Source: Galbitalea sp036271875
GTDB taxonomy: Bacteria; Actinomycetota; Actinomycetes; Actinomycetales; Microbacteriaceae
Reading direction: 5' to 3'
Assembly: GCA_036271875.1 (NCBI GenBank)
Contig: DATAZU010000020.1
Span: 1 to 64,000, forward strand
DNA length: 64,000 nt
Shown: piece by piece, positions 35,342 to 43,697 of the stretch
Layout of the letters: each line of letters opens with the position of its first letter
Position numbering within the stretch: position 1 is the stretch's first letter
Notes under the pieces: model-generated
What the model was told of the DNA's origin: nothing
What the model saw: only the letters and a program-made list of their open reading frames with translations
Database searches by the model: none
Made by a program: the position numbers and the translations under genes

Positions 35342-36108
35342 GAAGCCACGATCACTTCCGAGCCGCCGCTCCGGAGCATGGCGAGTTGTTCCGCGCTTGC
35401 GCCCGAGTCGGTGACGATGCTGGCGATTCTGTCGAGAGAGGTGAATCGGATGGGCGCGCGCCTGTCGAGCTTGCTGGAATCGACAAGCAAGAGCGTTGAT
35501 CGCGCGGCCCGCGCGAGTGCGTCTTTCGCCTGGGCATCGAATGCGTTTGCGCACATGGCGCCGTCCGCATCAACGGCCGTGGCCGAGAGCACCGCTACGT
35601 CGAGGGACAGGTTGGACAGCGCCTCGAGCATCAGGGGACCGGCGAACGAGCGTGTTTCAGCCTGATAGGTGCCGCCGAGAGCGATGAGATCGACGTCGTT
35701 CCTTGACGAGGTGGTGGACAAAACTGGCGCGGAGTGCGTGACGATCGTTGTTCCCGCGCTGAGTTGAAGGGCCAGCGGCGCGAGAGTCGTCCCGGCGTCG
35801 ATTCCAACTATTGAGGTCCCTGCCAGCATCCCGGCTGCAGTTCGCGCGATCGCCAGTTTTGCGGCTGCCTGAAGCTGGCTGCGCTCGGTGAATGGGGCGC
35901 CTGTCTCCTCCGCGGCGACTCGCGCGCCCCCAACGACGCGAACCGCGTACCCGTCGAGTTCGAGCTGCCGAAGATCACGCCGAATCGTCATATCGGACAC
36001 GCCGAGGTCGATGGCTGTGCGCGCGGACGAGACGTAGCGTTCAGCGAACAGTCGTCGAAGTAATTCGCCTCGACGCGCGGGAGCGTCCGTATACCTCACG
36101 GTGAACAT
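35338..36108 (-). CDS. DeoR-family regulator of the divergent sugar-acid operons
   Basis: 256 residues. N-terminal winged helix with LLRRLFAERYVSSARTAIDL and VSDMTIRRDLRQLELDG, the DeoR signature, then a sugar-phosphate-sensing domain with VGIDAGTTLAPLALQL and LLVDSSKLDRRAP (Lys and Asp typical of effector binding). It heads its own operon and lies 79 bases from the divergent FGGY kinase gene; the palindrome at 36132-36155 lies between. Effectors in this family are usually phosphorylated intermediates. Confidence 0.92.
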   Translation of the reverse strand: MFTVRYTDAPARRGELLRRLFAERYVSSARTAIDLGVSDMTIRRDLRQLELDGYAVRVVGGARVAAEETGAPFTERSQLQAAAKLAIARTAAGMLAGTSIVGIDAGTTLAPLALQLSAGTTIVTHSAPVLSTTSSRNDVDLIALGGTYQAETRSFAGPLMLEALSNLSLDVAVLSATAVDADGAMCANAFDAQAKDALARAARSTLLLVDSSKLDRRAPIRFTSLDRIASIVTDSGASAEQLAMLRSGGSEVIVAS

Positions 36109-36131
36109 CCAATCCGTTCGGGGTCAAATTT

Positions 36132-36155
36132 GTCAATTTCACGACAGAAATTGAC
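36132..36155. promoter_or_regulatory. Inverted repeat, predicted DeoR operator
   Basis: GTCAATTTC, 6-base spacer ACGACA, GAAATTGAC: perfect 9-bp arms. It is AT-rich against a GC-rich genome and is centred between the divergent DeoR and FGGY kinase genes, so one bound repressor could silence both operons. Confidence 0.75.
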
Positions 36156-36187
36156 GAAGATGTTCACAATCGGACAAAATTAGGTTC

Positions 36188-37588
36188 ATGACCCCGTCGA
36201 TGATCGTTGCGATCGGAGTTGACGTCGGTACCAGTAACACGAAGGTCGTTGCCCTAGACGTGCAGACGCTGGGAGCGCGGATCCTCGCCACGGCGTCGGG
36301 ACCAACGCCGGATGACGGTGGCGATCTAATCCAGCTGGTGGCTCGACTCATGCGTCGTGTGACCTCGACGACCCAGGCGCCCACAGTGATTGGCATAGCT
36401 TCGATGGCTGAGACGGGGCTGATTCTCGGCCGCGACGGACGGGCACTTTCCGCAGTCATTCGCTGGAATTCGTTCTCTGAAATCGATCGCCCGTCGGCAA
36501 TAGTCGCCGAGCTTGGCCAGGAGGAATTCGGACGGTTGACGGGTTTGCCCGTTCTGCGGAAGGTGCCACTGCTGGTGTGGGAACGGCTCGCGGACACGGA
36601 TTCTCGTCTCTGGAAAGCCGGTGCACGCTGGGCGGGTGTCGCCGACCTCATCGCCTTTGCGTTGACCCGCGAGCTGGTCACCGATCACACCCTCGCCGCG
36701 CGCACCGGGGCCGTCACCAGGTTCGGTGAATTCGACCGCGATCTGCTCGAACGGGTCGGAATGACACCGGACAACCTCGCACGGGTGGCGGCACCGGGGG
36801 AGCCTGCCGGCGCGGTGACACCGTCCGCGGCGGATAACTTCGGGCTGCCATCAGGCGTTCCGGTCTTCATTGCGGGACATGACCATGCCGTGGGTGCCTG
36901 GGCGGCGGGGGTACGCGAGCCTGGACAGGTGGCGGACTCGCTTGGCACATCGGAAGCCATCATTCGGATCCTTGGCGAACCTACCGATCGGATCGCAGTG
37001 ACGCGCGCGGGTATGAGCCTCGGGCGAACGGTCGACGGCTATCGCGAGTGCGTGGTGGCGGGAGCAGCCGGTGCGGGTGCCCTCATTGGTGCCCTGAGAA
37101 ACGAGTTGGATCTGTCCGATGCTCGGGATCTCGATGATGGTCCAACGGCCGAGCTGGTTCTGCCGTATCCCTCGGGCAGGCAAACGCCGTCGCCAGACCC
37201 GACGGCTCGCCTGTCCGGATTCGACCGATCACGGGGTCCGCAAACCCGCACCCGAGCGCTCTTTGAGGGGCTCGCATTGCATGCGCGGTGGATGTACGAG
37301 GAACAGCGAGCGATCGCCGGCGATCGAGACGTCGGGCCTATCCATGTCCTTGGCGGCGCCGGTGGGGCGAACGAGCTATGGCTGGCAACCAAGGGAGCGG
37401 TGTTTCCGATCGCCAGCGCGCGCGTCCTATCTTCGGAACCGGTGGCGGTTGGGGCCGCCTCGCTCGCTGCGACAAGGGCTGGAATGAACGCCGCCGGCCC
37501 GATCCCAACTAGCCCGTTGCCCGCCCCGGACCCCCGCTATCAGCGCGTGTTCGAGAGCTTTGTCGCGACAGCGCGACGCGAACGATGA
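36188..37588 (+). CDS. FGGY-family carbohydrate kinase
   Basis: 466 residues. GVDVGTSNTKVVALD is the ATP phosphate-1 loop; GIASMAETGLILG and RWNSF form the sugar site; the catalytic Asp is in AGHDHAVGAWAAG; the adenosine motif is HVLGGAGGANELWL. FGGY kinases phosphorylate ketoses, polyols or sugar acids at a terminal hydroxyl. ATG at 36188 follows an AT-rich promoter region with weak AAAATTAGG as possible ribosome-binding site. First of three genes with the aldolase and racemase-like protein. The substrate is not determined. Confidence 0.87.
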   Translation: MTPSMIVAIGVDVGTSNTKVVALDVQTLGARILATASGPTPDDGGDLIQLVARLMRRVTSTTQAPTVIGIASMAETGLILGRDGRALSAVIRWNSFSEIDRPSAIVAELGQEEFGRLTGLPVLRKVPLLVWERLADTDSRLWKAGARWAGVADLIAFALTRELVTDHTLAARTGAVTRFGEFDRDLLERVGMTPDNLARVAAPGEPAGAVTPSAADNFGLPSGVPVFIAGHDHAVGAWAAGVREPGQVADSLGTSEAIIRILGEPTDRIAVTRAGMSLGRTVDGYRECVVAGAAGAGALIGALRNELDLSDARDLDDGPTAELVLPYPSGRQTPSPDPTARLSGFDRSRGPQTRTRALFEGLALHARWMYEEQRAIAGDRDVGPIHVLGGAGGANELWLATKGAVFPIASARVLSSEPVAVGAASLAATRAGMNAAGPIPTSPLPAPDPRYQRVFESFVATARRER

Positions 37589-37598
37589 AGGAGAACGC

Positions 37599-38492
37599 GT
37601 GTCGGCAAACGACGACCTGACCCCGATGGCCAGAGCATCCGGCAGTCTCGCAATGGTTGCCATGGATCAGCGCGAGAGCCTTCGAGGCATGTTCGACGCT
37701 GCCGGCCGCGGGCGTCCGGCGGACGATGTCCTGATCGACTTCAAGCTTGCCGTTGCTCGAATACTGGGACCGCTTGCTTCGGGGTTCCTGATTGACCGTC
37801 ACTACGGGTTTGATCGGGTGAGATCCGGGAATCTGCTCACGCCAGGCACCGGGCTTATCTTGGCGGCGGACGCGCTGGAGCAGTCCGATGGCGGTCCGGT
37901 GCAGGACACATCACTCGATGACATTGTGGTGGCACCCGACTTCGAGCTGGCGGGCGTCGTCGCCCTCAAACTGCTCGTCATCTGGCGTCGCGACGCGCGG
38001 CGGGACGACCGCGTCGTGCTTGCCGCCCAATTTGTTGCCGCCGCACGCGAACGCGGTGTGCTTTCGGTGCTCGAACCCGTTGTCCGCGCCACGGACCTCG
38101 AACTCCGTGAAGGGACCTGGAACATGGACGATGCGATTCTGGAAGCCGCACGTGAGTTGTCACCGCTCGGCGCGAGCCTATACAAGGCGCAGGTGCCCCT
38201 CGCGGGGACAGGTTCGCCGCGTGAGCAACTCAAGGCAAGTGAGCGGCTCGGCCGAGACATCCGAGGACCGTGGGTTGTGTTGTCCCAGGGAGTCGAACGA
38301 GACGCGTTTCTCCCGGCGGTCGAGTCCGCCTGCCGCGCTGGCGCGAGCGGTTTCCTTGCGGGGCGAGCGCTATGGAGCGATGTCGTTGGTCGGGTGGACG
38401 TCGAGGCGGGCCTGCGCGAGCTGTCGGTTCCTCGGCTGGAACGGCTCGCCGAGATTGTGGATCGAGAAGCGCGACCATGGAGCCAGGTATGA
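37599..38492 (+). CDS. Class I aldolase of the LacD/YihT type
   Basis: 297 residues. MVAMDQRESLRGMF near residue 20 is the entry motif shared by tagatose-bisphosphate aldolase LacD and sulfofructose-phosphate aldolase YihT. The Schiff-base Lys should be that of SLYKAQVPL near residue 190, and WVVLSQGVERDAF and GFLAGRALWSD are phosphate-site blocks. GTG at 37599 follows GAAGGAGA. The upstream kinase would supply its phosphorylated ketose; the products would be DHAP and an aldehyde. Whether the sugar is tagatose-like, sulfo-sugar or another cannot be told. Confidence 0.82.
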   Translation: MSANDDLTPMARASGSLAMVAMDQRESLRGMFDAAGRGRPADDVLIDFKLAVARILGPLASGFLIDRHYGFDRVRSGNLLTPGTGLILAADALEQSDGGPVQDTSLDDIVVAPDFELAGVVALKLLVIWRRDARRDDRVVLAAQFVAAARERGVLSVLEPVVRATDLELREGTWNMDDAILEAARELSPLGASLYKAQVPLAGTGSPREQLKASERLGRDIRGPWVVLSQGVERDAFLPAVESACRAGASGFLAGRALWSDVVGRVDVEAGLRELSVPRLERLAEIVDREARPWSQV

Positions 38493-39157
38493 GCGCGGCA
38501 CGCGTCGGGATGGTTCACACAGTGCCGGCCCTTGTGGACAGCTTCGATGAACTGTTCCAACGACGGATGCCCGGTGCGGCCGTGCTGCACATCGTTGATG
38601 CAGAACTCTTGGCGACAGCCATCAGGGTTGGCGTGACTGCGGATGTGCAGCGGCGACTCACCGCCCACGTGCAACATTTTGCCGGGGCCGGATGCCGTGC
38701 AGTATTGGTGACCTGCTCATCGATAGGGGAGACAGTCGCTACGGCCGCGCGCGCCGTCGGCATCCCTGTGGTGCGGGTAGACGATCCTATGAGCGGGGAT
38801 GCGGTCAACCTCGCAAAGGCTGGTGGCGGTCGGTCGCACATCGTGGTGCTTGCCACGCTTGAGGCTACGTTGGGCCCGTCATTGCGGCTGATCGAGTCCA
38901 AGGCGCGCGGTTCTCAAGTAACGGTTAGCTCACGACTCATTGCGGGGGCAGCAACGGCACGCGCAAGCGGCGATCAGGGCTTGCACGACAAGCTCATCGC
39001 TGCGGCCGTGCGGAATGAGGTGGGCCGGGCCGGAGTCGTGGCGCTGGCCCAGGCATCCATGGCCGACGCGGCTGCCACGATTTCGACCACGGTGCCGATA
39101 CTGACATCGCCGGTCGGCGCGGTCAGCGCGCTGGCACGCCTCGCAAGCGGGGAGTGA
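38489..39157 (+). CDS. Aspartate/glutamate racemase-family protein
   Basis: 222 residues. The first catalytic Cys is in LVTCSSIGET near residue 75; at the second Cys position the sequence reads VALAQASMAD, with no Cys. A one-Cys member may act as a decarboxylase, isomerase or lyase rather than as a true racemase. ATG overlaps the aldolase stop (ATGA), so it is part of the kinase-aldolase operon. It converges with galK, ending 20 bases from it. Confidence 0.75.
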   Translation: MSAARVGMVHTVPALVDSFDELFQRRMPGAAVLHIVDAELLATAIRVGVTADVQRRLTAHVQHFAGAGCRAVLVTCSSIGETVATAARAVGIPVVRVDDPMSGDAVNLAKAGGGRSHIVVLATLEATLGPSLRLIESKARGSQVTVSSRLIAGAATARASGDQGLHDKLIAAAVRNEVGRAGVVALAQASMADAAATISTTVPILTSPVGAVSALARLASGE

Positions 39158-39177
39158 GCGCGACGACCCCACACGCT

Positions 39178-40353
39178 CTAGGAATCGCGTTTGGCCCCGT
39201 CCGAGGGAGTGACGACGAACATTTCTGGGCGGCCCAGCCCGACCTTGACGAAGGCCTCATCGATCGCGGTTCGCGCAGGATCGACCTCGTGGCGCGCGAT
39301 GAGTGCGATGGCGGCACCGCCAAATCCGCCTCCCGTTATGCGCGCACCGATCGCACCGTTCGCCCGGGCCGTCTCAACGGCGAGATCAATTTCTGGGATT
39401 GAGACCTCGAAGTCGTCTCGCAGCGAGCGATGGGACGCATCCAAAATGTCGCCAATCGCCGCGGGACCCTCGGTTTCCAGGGTCGCGACCGTTTGGAGCA
39501 CCCGCTGGTTCTCAGTTACGACGTGACGAACACGTCGGAACGTGACGTCATCGAGCTTCTCGCTGGCCCGCGGAAGGTCGTCAACGGTGAGGTCGCGCAG
39601 CGACGAGACGCCCAGCAGGCGGCCGCCGAGTTCGCAGGCTGCGCGCCGGTCAGCGTAACCGCCGGTCGCGTGGGCGTGGCGGATGCCCGTGTCGATCACG
39701 AGGACGGCGAGCCCTGCCCTGTCGAAACCGAGCTCGATGATCCGTGATTCAAGCCCGCGGCAGTCGAGGAACAACGCGGAATTTGCCCGACCCATAAGCG
39801 ACGCAGACTGGTCCATGATGCCGGTCGGTGCCCCAATCACTGTATTCTCGGCGAGTTGTCCGGCGCGGGCGAGCGCGGGCGGACCCAGTCGCAGTTCCCA
39901 GCAGTCGTTGAGGGCAATCGCGATGGAACTTTCGATCGCGGCGGAAGAGGACAACCCGGCGCCGACAGGAACGTCCGATTCGATGAACACCTCAAATCCC
40001 TGCGCGGTGGTGAGATCGGCAGCGTTCGCGCCGAGTCCGGCCCAGCCGAGCGCCCAGGCGGTGCCGAATGGGTAGGCACTCCACCCGCTGAGCCGCTCAG
40101 GGCGGAGGTCGTCAAGGTCGAGTTCAATGATCTCGCCCGAGAACGAACTGGCGACTCGTGCCAGGCGGTCATCACGGAGTCGCAACGCCGCGACCGTTCG
40201 GCGGTCGATCGCGAAGGGGAGCACGAACCCGAGGTTGTAGTCCGTGTGTTCGCCGATGAGATTCACTCTGCCTGGAGCAGACCACAGCCCATCGGCCTCC
40301 GAACCGAAGGTTGAGGCGAAGGATACGGCCGTCCGCTGACCAATGTCATTCAC
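39178..40353 (-). CDS. galK: Galactokinase
   Basis: 391 residues. Galactokinase signature GRVNLIGEHTDYNLG near residue 30, ATP-loop VPVGAGLSSSAAIESS near 130, catalytic Asp region in GIMDQSASLMG, and ITGGGFGGAAIAL near the end, as in the GHMP family. GTG at 40353 overlaps the galT stop (GTGA). Phosphorylates galactose at C1 for the Leloir pathway. Confidence 0.95.
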   Translation of the reverse strand: MNDIGQRTAVSFASTFGSEADGLWSAPGRVNLIGEHTDYNLGFVLPFAIDRRTVAALRLRDDRLARVASSFSGEIIELDLDDLRPERLSGWSAYPFGTAWALGWAGLGANAADLTTAQGFEVFIESDVPVGAGLSSSAAIESSIAIALNDCWELRLGPPALARAGQLAENTVIGAPTGIMDQSASLMGRANSALFLDCRGLESRIIELGFDRAGLAVLVIDTGIRHAHATGGYADRRAACELGGRLLGVSSLRDLTVDDLPRASEKLDDVTFRRVRHVVTENQRVLQTVATLETEGPAAIGDILDASHRSLRDDFEVSIPEIDLAVETARANGAIGARITGGGFGGAAIALIARHEVDPARTAIDEAFVKVGLGRPEMFVVTPSDGAKRDS

Positions 40354-41480
40354 GGTTGCACTATCCCCATCTCGTCATGCGAGTGGTCGGCCCGTGCTAT
40401 GGCGTCGCGCAGGCCCGCGGCGGTCACCTCCGGGACGACGTCGCCAATCCAGGCGCCCATTGCTGCTTCGGAGCCAGCGAGGAACTTGAACTTGTCAGCG
40501 GCGCGGCGCGGCGAGGTGAGCTGAAGCATCATCCGTATCTGGTGCCGGGCGAAGTCCGTGGGCGCTTGGTGCCACGCCGCGATGTACGGCGTAGGCGTGC
40601 CGTAGAGCGCATCGATGCCGCGTAATAGGCGCGGATAGAGCGTCGCCAGCTCATCCCGTTCCTCGTCGCTGGTCTCCGCAAAATCAGGCACGTGGCGTAA
40701 CGGCAGCATGTGAACCTCGACGGGCCACCGCGCGGCGAAAGGAACGAACGCGATCCAGTGTTCGCCACGGAGCAGCACGCGCTCGGATGTGCTCTCGAAC
40801 TGCAGGATGCTCGCGAACAGGTCACCGTCGAATCGGTCGATGGAATCCAGAAGCCGTTGCGTTCGCGGCGTCACATACGGGTAGGCGTAGATCTGTCCAT
40901 GTGGATGGTGCAAAGTTACCCCGATGGCTTCGCCACGGTTTTCAAACGGGAACACCTCACGAACGCCGGACAGCGCGGACAGTGCTGCGGTACGGTCCGC
41001 CCATGCCTCGATGACGGTGCGGGCTCGCGAATCGCTCAGTTCGCCGAATGAGCCGGTGGATTCGGAGCTGAAACAAACCACCTCGCATCGGCCTATCGCG
41101 GGCGAGCTACGCCCGATCCCGATCTTGGCCAACTCCTCGAGGGTGTACTTGCTTCCGAGGTCTGGCCCAAATGATGGCGAGCGGTTCTCGAATACTACGA
41201 CGTCATAGTTGTCGGGAACCTCCGACGGATTCGATGGCGTTGCCGGCGCAAGCGGATCCCGGTCACGTGGTGGAAGGAAGATCCTGTTCTGGCGGGCGGT
41301 TGCGATCGATATCCACTCGCCGGTCAGGGGATCCTGCCGCATCGCGGCGGTGTCCGGTCGCGAGTCGAGGATGCGGTCATCCGGCTTGCGTTCTGGCGAG
41401 AGTGAACTGTCGATGTCGTCGAAGTAGATCAACTCGCGACCGTCGGCGATGAGATAAGAGCGTTTGGCGATACCACTCAT
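40350..41480 (-). CDS. galT: Galactose-1-phosphate uridylyltransferase
   Basis: 376 residues. MRQDPLTGEWISIATARQNR and FENRSPSFG at the N-terminal half; the catalytic HPH is in LHHPHGQIYAYP near residue 195, followed by the metal-site region VHMLPLRHVPDF. ATG at 41480 follows AAAGGAG; the longer frame reaching 42101 runs through the divergent regulator and is spurious. First gene of galT-galK, opposite a DeoR regulator. No galE lies here. Confidence 0.94.
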   Translation of the reverse strand: MSGIAKRSYLIADGRELIYFDDIDSSLSPERKPDDRILDSRPDTAAMRQDPLTGEWISIATARQNRIFLPPRDRDPLAPATPSNPSEVPDNYDVVVFENRSPSFGPDLGSKYTLEELAKIGIGRSSPAIGRCEVVCFSSESTGSFGELSDSRARTVIEAWADRTAALSALSGVREVFPFENRGEAIGVTLHHPHGQIYAYPYVTPRTQRLLDSIDRFDGDLFASILQFESTSERVLLRGEHWIAFVPFAARWPVEVHMLPLRHVPDFAETSDEERDELATLYPRLLRGIDALYGTPTPYIAAWHQAPTDFARHQIRMMLQLTSPRRAADKFKFLAGSEAAMGAWIGDVVPEVTAAGLRDAIARADHSHDEMGIVQP

Positions 41481-41525
41481 CGAGACCTCGCGACTCCTTT
41501 CGATCCTCTGCGTTTTCGCAAGTAA

Positions 41526-41545
41526 GCTTGTCGCAATTGACAAGC
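41526..41545. promoter_or_regulatory. Inverted repeat, predicted operator of the galactose DeoR regulator
   Basis: GCTTGTC, spacer GCAATT, GACAAGC: perfect 7-bp arms between galT and the divergent DeoR gene. The position allows control of both. Confidence 0.65.
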
Positions 41546-41573
41546 GAACACAAATAAACAACAGTAAAAGATT

Positions 41574-42380
41574 ATGGCCGTCGAACTGGCACTTCCCGCG
41601 AAAGTGCGCCGCCAACGTATCGTCGAGCTCGTTGAGGAACGAGGATTCGTGCGGGTGGCTGATCTCAGCGAGCGGTTTAGAATCTCTGAAGTTACGCTGC
41701 GCGGCGATTTGGATGCGCTCGCCGACGAGTCGGCGATACGGCGGATTCACGGTGGCGCGATGTCGATGCGGGCGGCAACTCAACGATTGCCCGAGGAACC
41801 GTTCGAGAGAGTGTCCCTCGCCGCTTTCGCTCAGAAGCGAGCGATCGGGCACACTGCAGCTGCACTCGTTGAGCGGGGCCAGGCCGTGATCCTCGACGTT
41901 GGTACCACGACATTCGCCATCGCGACGGCTCTCGCCAAACGCACCGAGCTCAGCGATATCGTGGTCATCACCAACGCGCTCAACATCGCGGTGGCCTTGG
42001 AGGCTGTTGTTCCGCGTTTCACCGTGATCGTGACCGGAGGCACGCTTCGTCCGCTCCAGCATTCGCTCGTCGACCCGCTCGCTGGCGCCGTGTTCGAACA
42101 CATCAGGGCGGACATCGCGTTCATTGGCTGCGGCGGTGTCGATGTCGTCGCCGGCGTCACGAACGTTAACATCGCCGAGGCGGAACTGAAGCGCAGAATG
42201 CTCGGCGCAGCCGCGCGCAGCGTGGTCGTGGCCGACTCGGGCAAACTGGGAATCAGTCAGCTCAGCCGCGTGGCGGGCCTGGCTGACGTGGATGAGCTGA
42301 TCACGGACGAGGACGCGAACCCTGCTGAGGTTGCCCGGCTTCGGGACGCGGGGCTGGTCGTCACAATGGCCGCTGTTTGA
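41574..42380 (+). CDS. DeoR-family regulator, probably of galT-galK
   Basis: 268 residues. Winged helix IVELVEERGFVRVADLSERF with ISEVTLRGDLDALADESAI (DeoR signature), ribbon HGGAMSM, then sensor domain with LDVGTTTFAIATALA and VVADSGKLGISQLSRV. Divergent from galT, with the palindrome at 41526 between. Effector is probably galactose 1-phosphate or a related sugar phosphate, by analogy. Confidence 0.9.
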   Translation: MAVELALPAKVRRQRIVELVEERGFVRVADLSERFRISEVTLRGDLDALADESAIRRIHGGAMSMRAATQRLPEEPFERVSLAAFAQKRAIGHTAAALVERGQAVILDVGTTTFAIATALAKRTELSDIVVITNALNIAVALEAVVPRFTVIVTGGTLRPLQHSLVDPLAGAVFEHIRADIAFIGCGGVDVVAGVTNVNIAEAELKRRMLGAAARSVVVADSGKLGISQLSRVAGLADVDELITDEDANPAEVARLRDAGLVVTMAAV

Positions 42381-42452
42381 CGACGACCATCCCGGTGCGG
42401 CTATCTAGGACCGTCGTCAGAGCCAACCCACGGTTCGCTTGCGCCTTGGCTC
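42378..42452. terminator. Hairpins in the convergent gap, possible terminators
   Basis: Two inverted repeats share this gap: TGACGACG (42378-42385) with CGTCGTCA (42412-42419), and GAGCCAA (42420-42426) with TTGGCTC (42446-42452). Neither has a T-run, so termination is a guess. Confidence 0.3.
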
Positions 42453-43647
42453 ACTCATGCTCTGGCAGCAGCGGTGTTGACCAACCCGGGTCTCGACCGA
42501 GCCCGGCAGCACGGGTTACCGAGGTCACGCCGAACTTGTCGCGCACGGCGTCGAGTACCGTGTCGAGAAGCGCGCCATCGTCCCAGTCGATCGGTAACTC
42601 GGGCTGCAGGCCGCCAACTCGAGCCAGGTTCGACAGCGAGATCCCGATGAGCGTGATCCCGCGTTCCGCTATTTCCGGCTGGGCGGCAGCAAGGAGGCCG
42701 TGGGCGACCGCGAGCAGAACCGCGGTGCGGTCGGTTGCGGGTCCGACCGAGCGCGACCGTGTCGCCTTCGCAAAGTCACCAAATCGAAGGCGCAGCACGA
42801 CCGTGCGACACACACGGTCGCCATCGCGAAGGCGGCGGGTCAGACGATCAACTATCTGGGTGAGGATGACTTCGAGCTCGCCGGGCGAGCGCGCGGATCG
42901 ACCGAGAGCGCGTTGAGAGCCGATGGAGCTGCGGCGTCGCGTGGTTTCGACCGGTCGCGGATCCCGTAGCCGGGCCAGCGCGTGCAGGTGTGCTCCGGTG
43001 GCGCGGCCGAGCATCCGTTCGGCTGTCGCCGCTTCGAGTTCGGCCAGTTCGCCGACCGTGTGAACCCCATACCGGTGCAACTTGTCTGCGGTGACGGCGC
43101 CCACCCCCCACAGCCGTTCAACCGGCAGCGGGAGCAGGAACTCCTGCTCTCGATCGGGCTCGACGACGAGCAGCCCGTCCGGCTTGCTCACGGCACTGGC
43201 AACCTTGGCGAGAAACTTGGTTCGCGCGACGCCGACCGAAATGGCGAGCCCGACTTCGATTCGAACGCGCTCGCGGAGTCGCGCGGCGACCTGTTCGGGG
43301 GTGCCGGCGATCTTGCGCAATCCGCCGACCTCCAGGAACGCTTCGTCGATCGAAAGGCCCTCGACGAGTGGTGTCGTGTCGTGAAAGATCGCGAACACCG
43401 CGCGGCTGGCCTCCGAGTACGCTTCCATTCTGGGCGGCACAACGATGGCTTCCGGACACAGGTCGCTTGCCTGCCTTCCGCCCATCGCTGTTCGAACTCC
43501 GCGAGCCTTCGCCTCGTAGCTGGCCGCGAGGACCACCCCGCCGCCCACGATGACCGGGCGACCACGCAGCTCCGGCGCATCGCGTTGCTCGACGGAGGCG
43601 TAGAACGCGTCGAGATCGGCGTGCAGCACGGTCGCCTCGCCCCGCAT
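42451..43647 (-). CDS. dinB: DNA polymerase IV (Y family)
   Basis: 398 residues. LHADLDAFYASVEQRD holds the first metal Asp and the steric Tyr-free pocket, YEAKARGVRTAM is the finger motif, GLSIDEAFLEVGG has the catalytic Asp-Glu, and the little-finger domain follows LWGVGAVTADKLHRYG (helix-hairpin-helix). A translesion polymerase. No C-terminal clamp motif is obvious. ATG at 43647 was used; a TTG one codon upstream is also possible. Confidence 0.93.
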   Translation of the reverse strand: MRGEATVLHADLDAFYASVEQRDAPELRGRPVIVGGGVVLAASYEAKARGVRTAMGGRQASDLCPEAIVVPPRMEAYSEASRAVFAIFHDTTPLVEGLSIDEAFLEVGGLRKIAGTPEQVAARLRERVRIEVGLAISVGVARTKFLAKVASAVSKPDGLLVVEPDREQEFLLPLPVERLWGVGAVTADKLHRYGVHTVGELAELEAATAERMLGRATGAHLHALARLRDPRPVETTRRRSSIGSQRALGRSARSPGELEVILTQIVDRLTRRLRDGDRVCRTVVLRLRFGDFAKATRSRSVGPATDRTAVLLAVAHGLLAAAQPEIAERGITLIGISLSNLARVGGLQPELPIDWDDGALLDTVLDAVRDKFGVTSVTRAAGLGRDPGWSTPLLPEHE

Positions 43648-43697
43648 CAATCCTCCCGCGCATCCTCAGCCCTGCCTGATATTTGCATGTACCGGTG

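Noticed and set aside
36188..39157. Reading the FGGY kinase and LacD/YihT-type aldolase as a sulfoglycolysis operon
   Set aside because: The aldolase type fits, but no sulfoquinovosidase, sulfo-sugar isomerase, sulfolactaldehyde enzyme or exporter is present, so the label would be a guess.
40350..42101. 583-codon frame for galT
   Set aside because: The extra 207 codons run antisense through the DeoR gene and the operator; ATG at 41480 with a ribosome-binding site fits the family.
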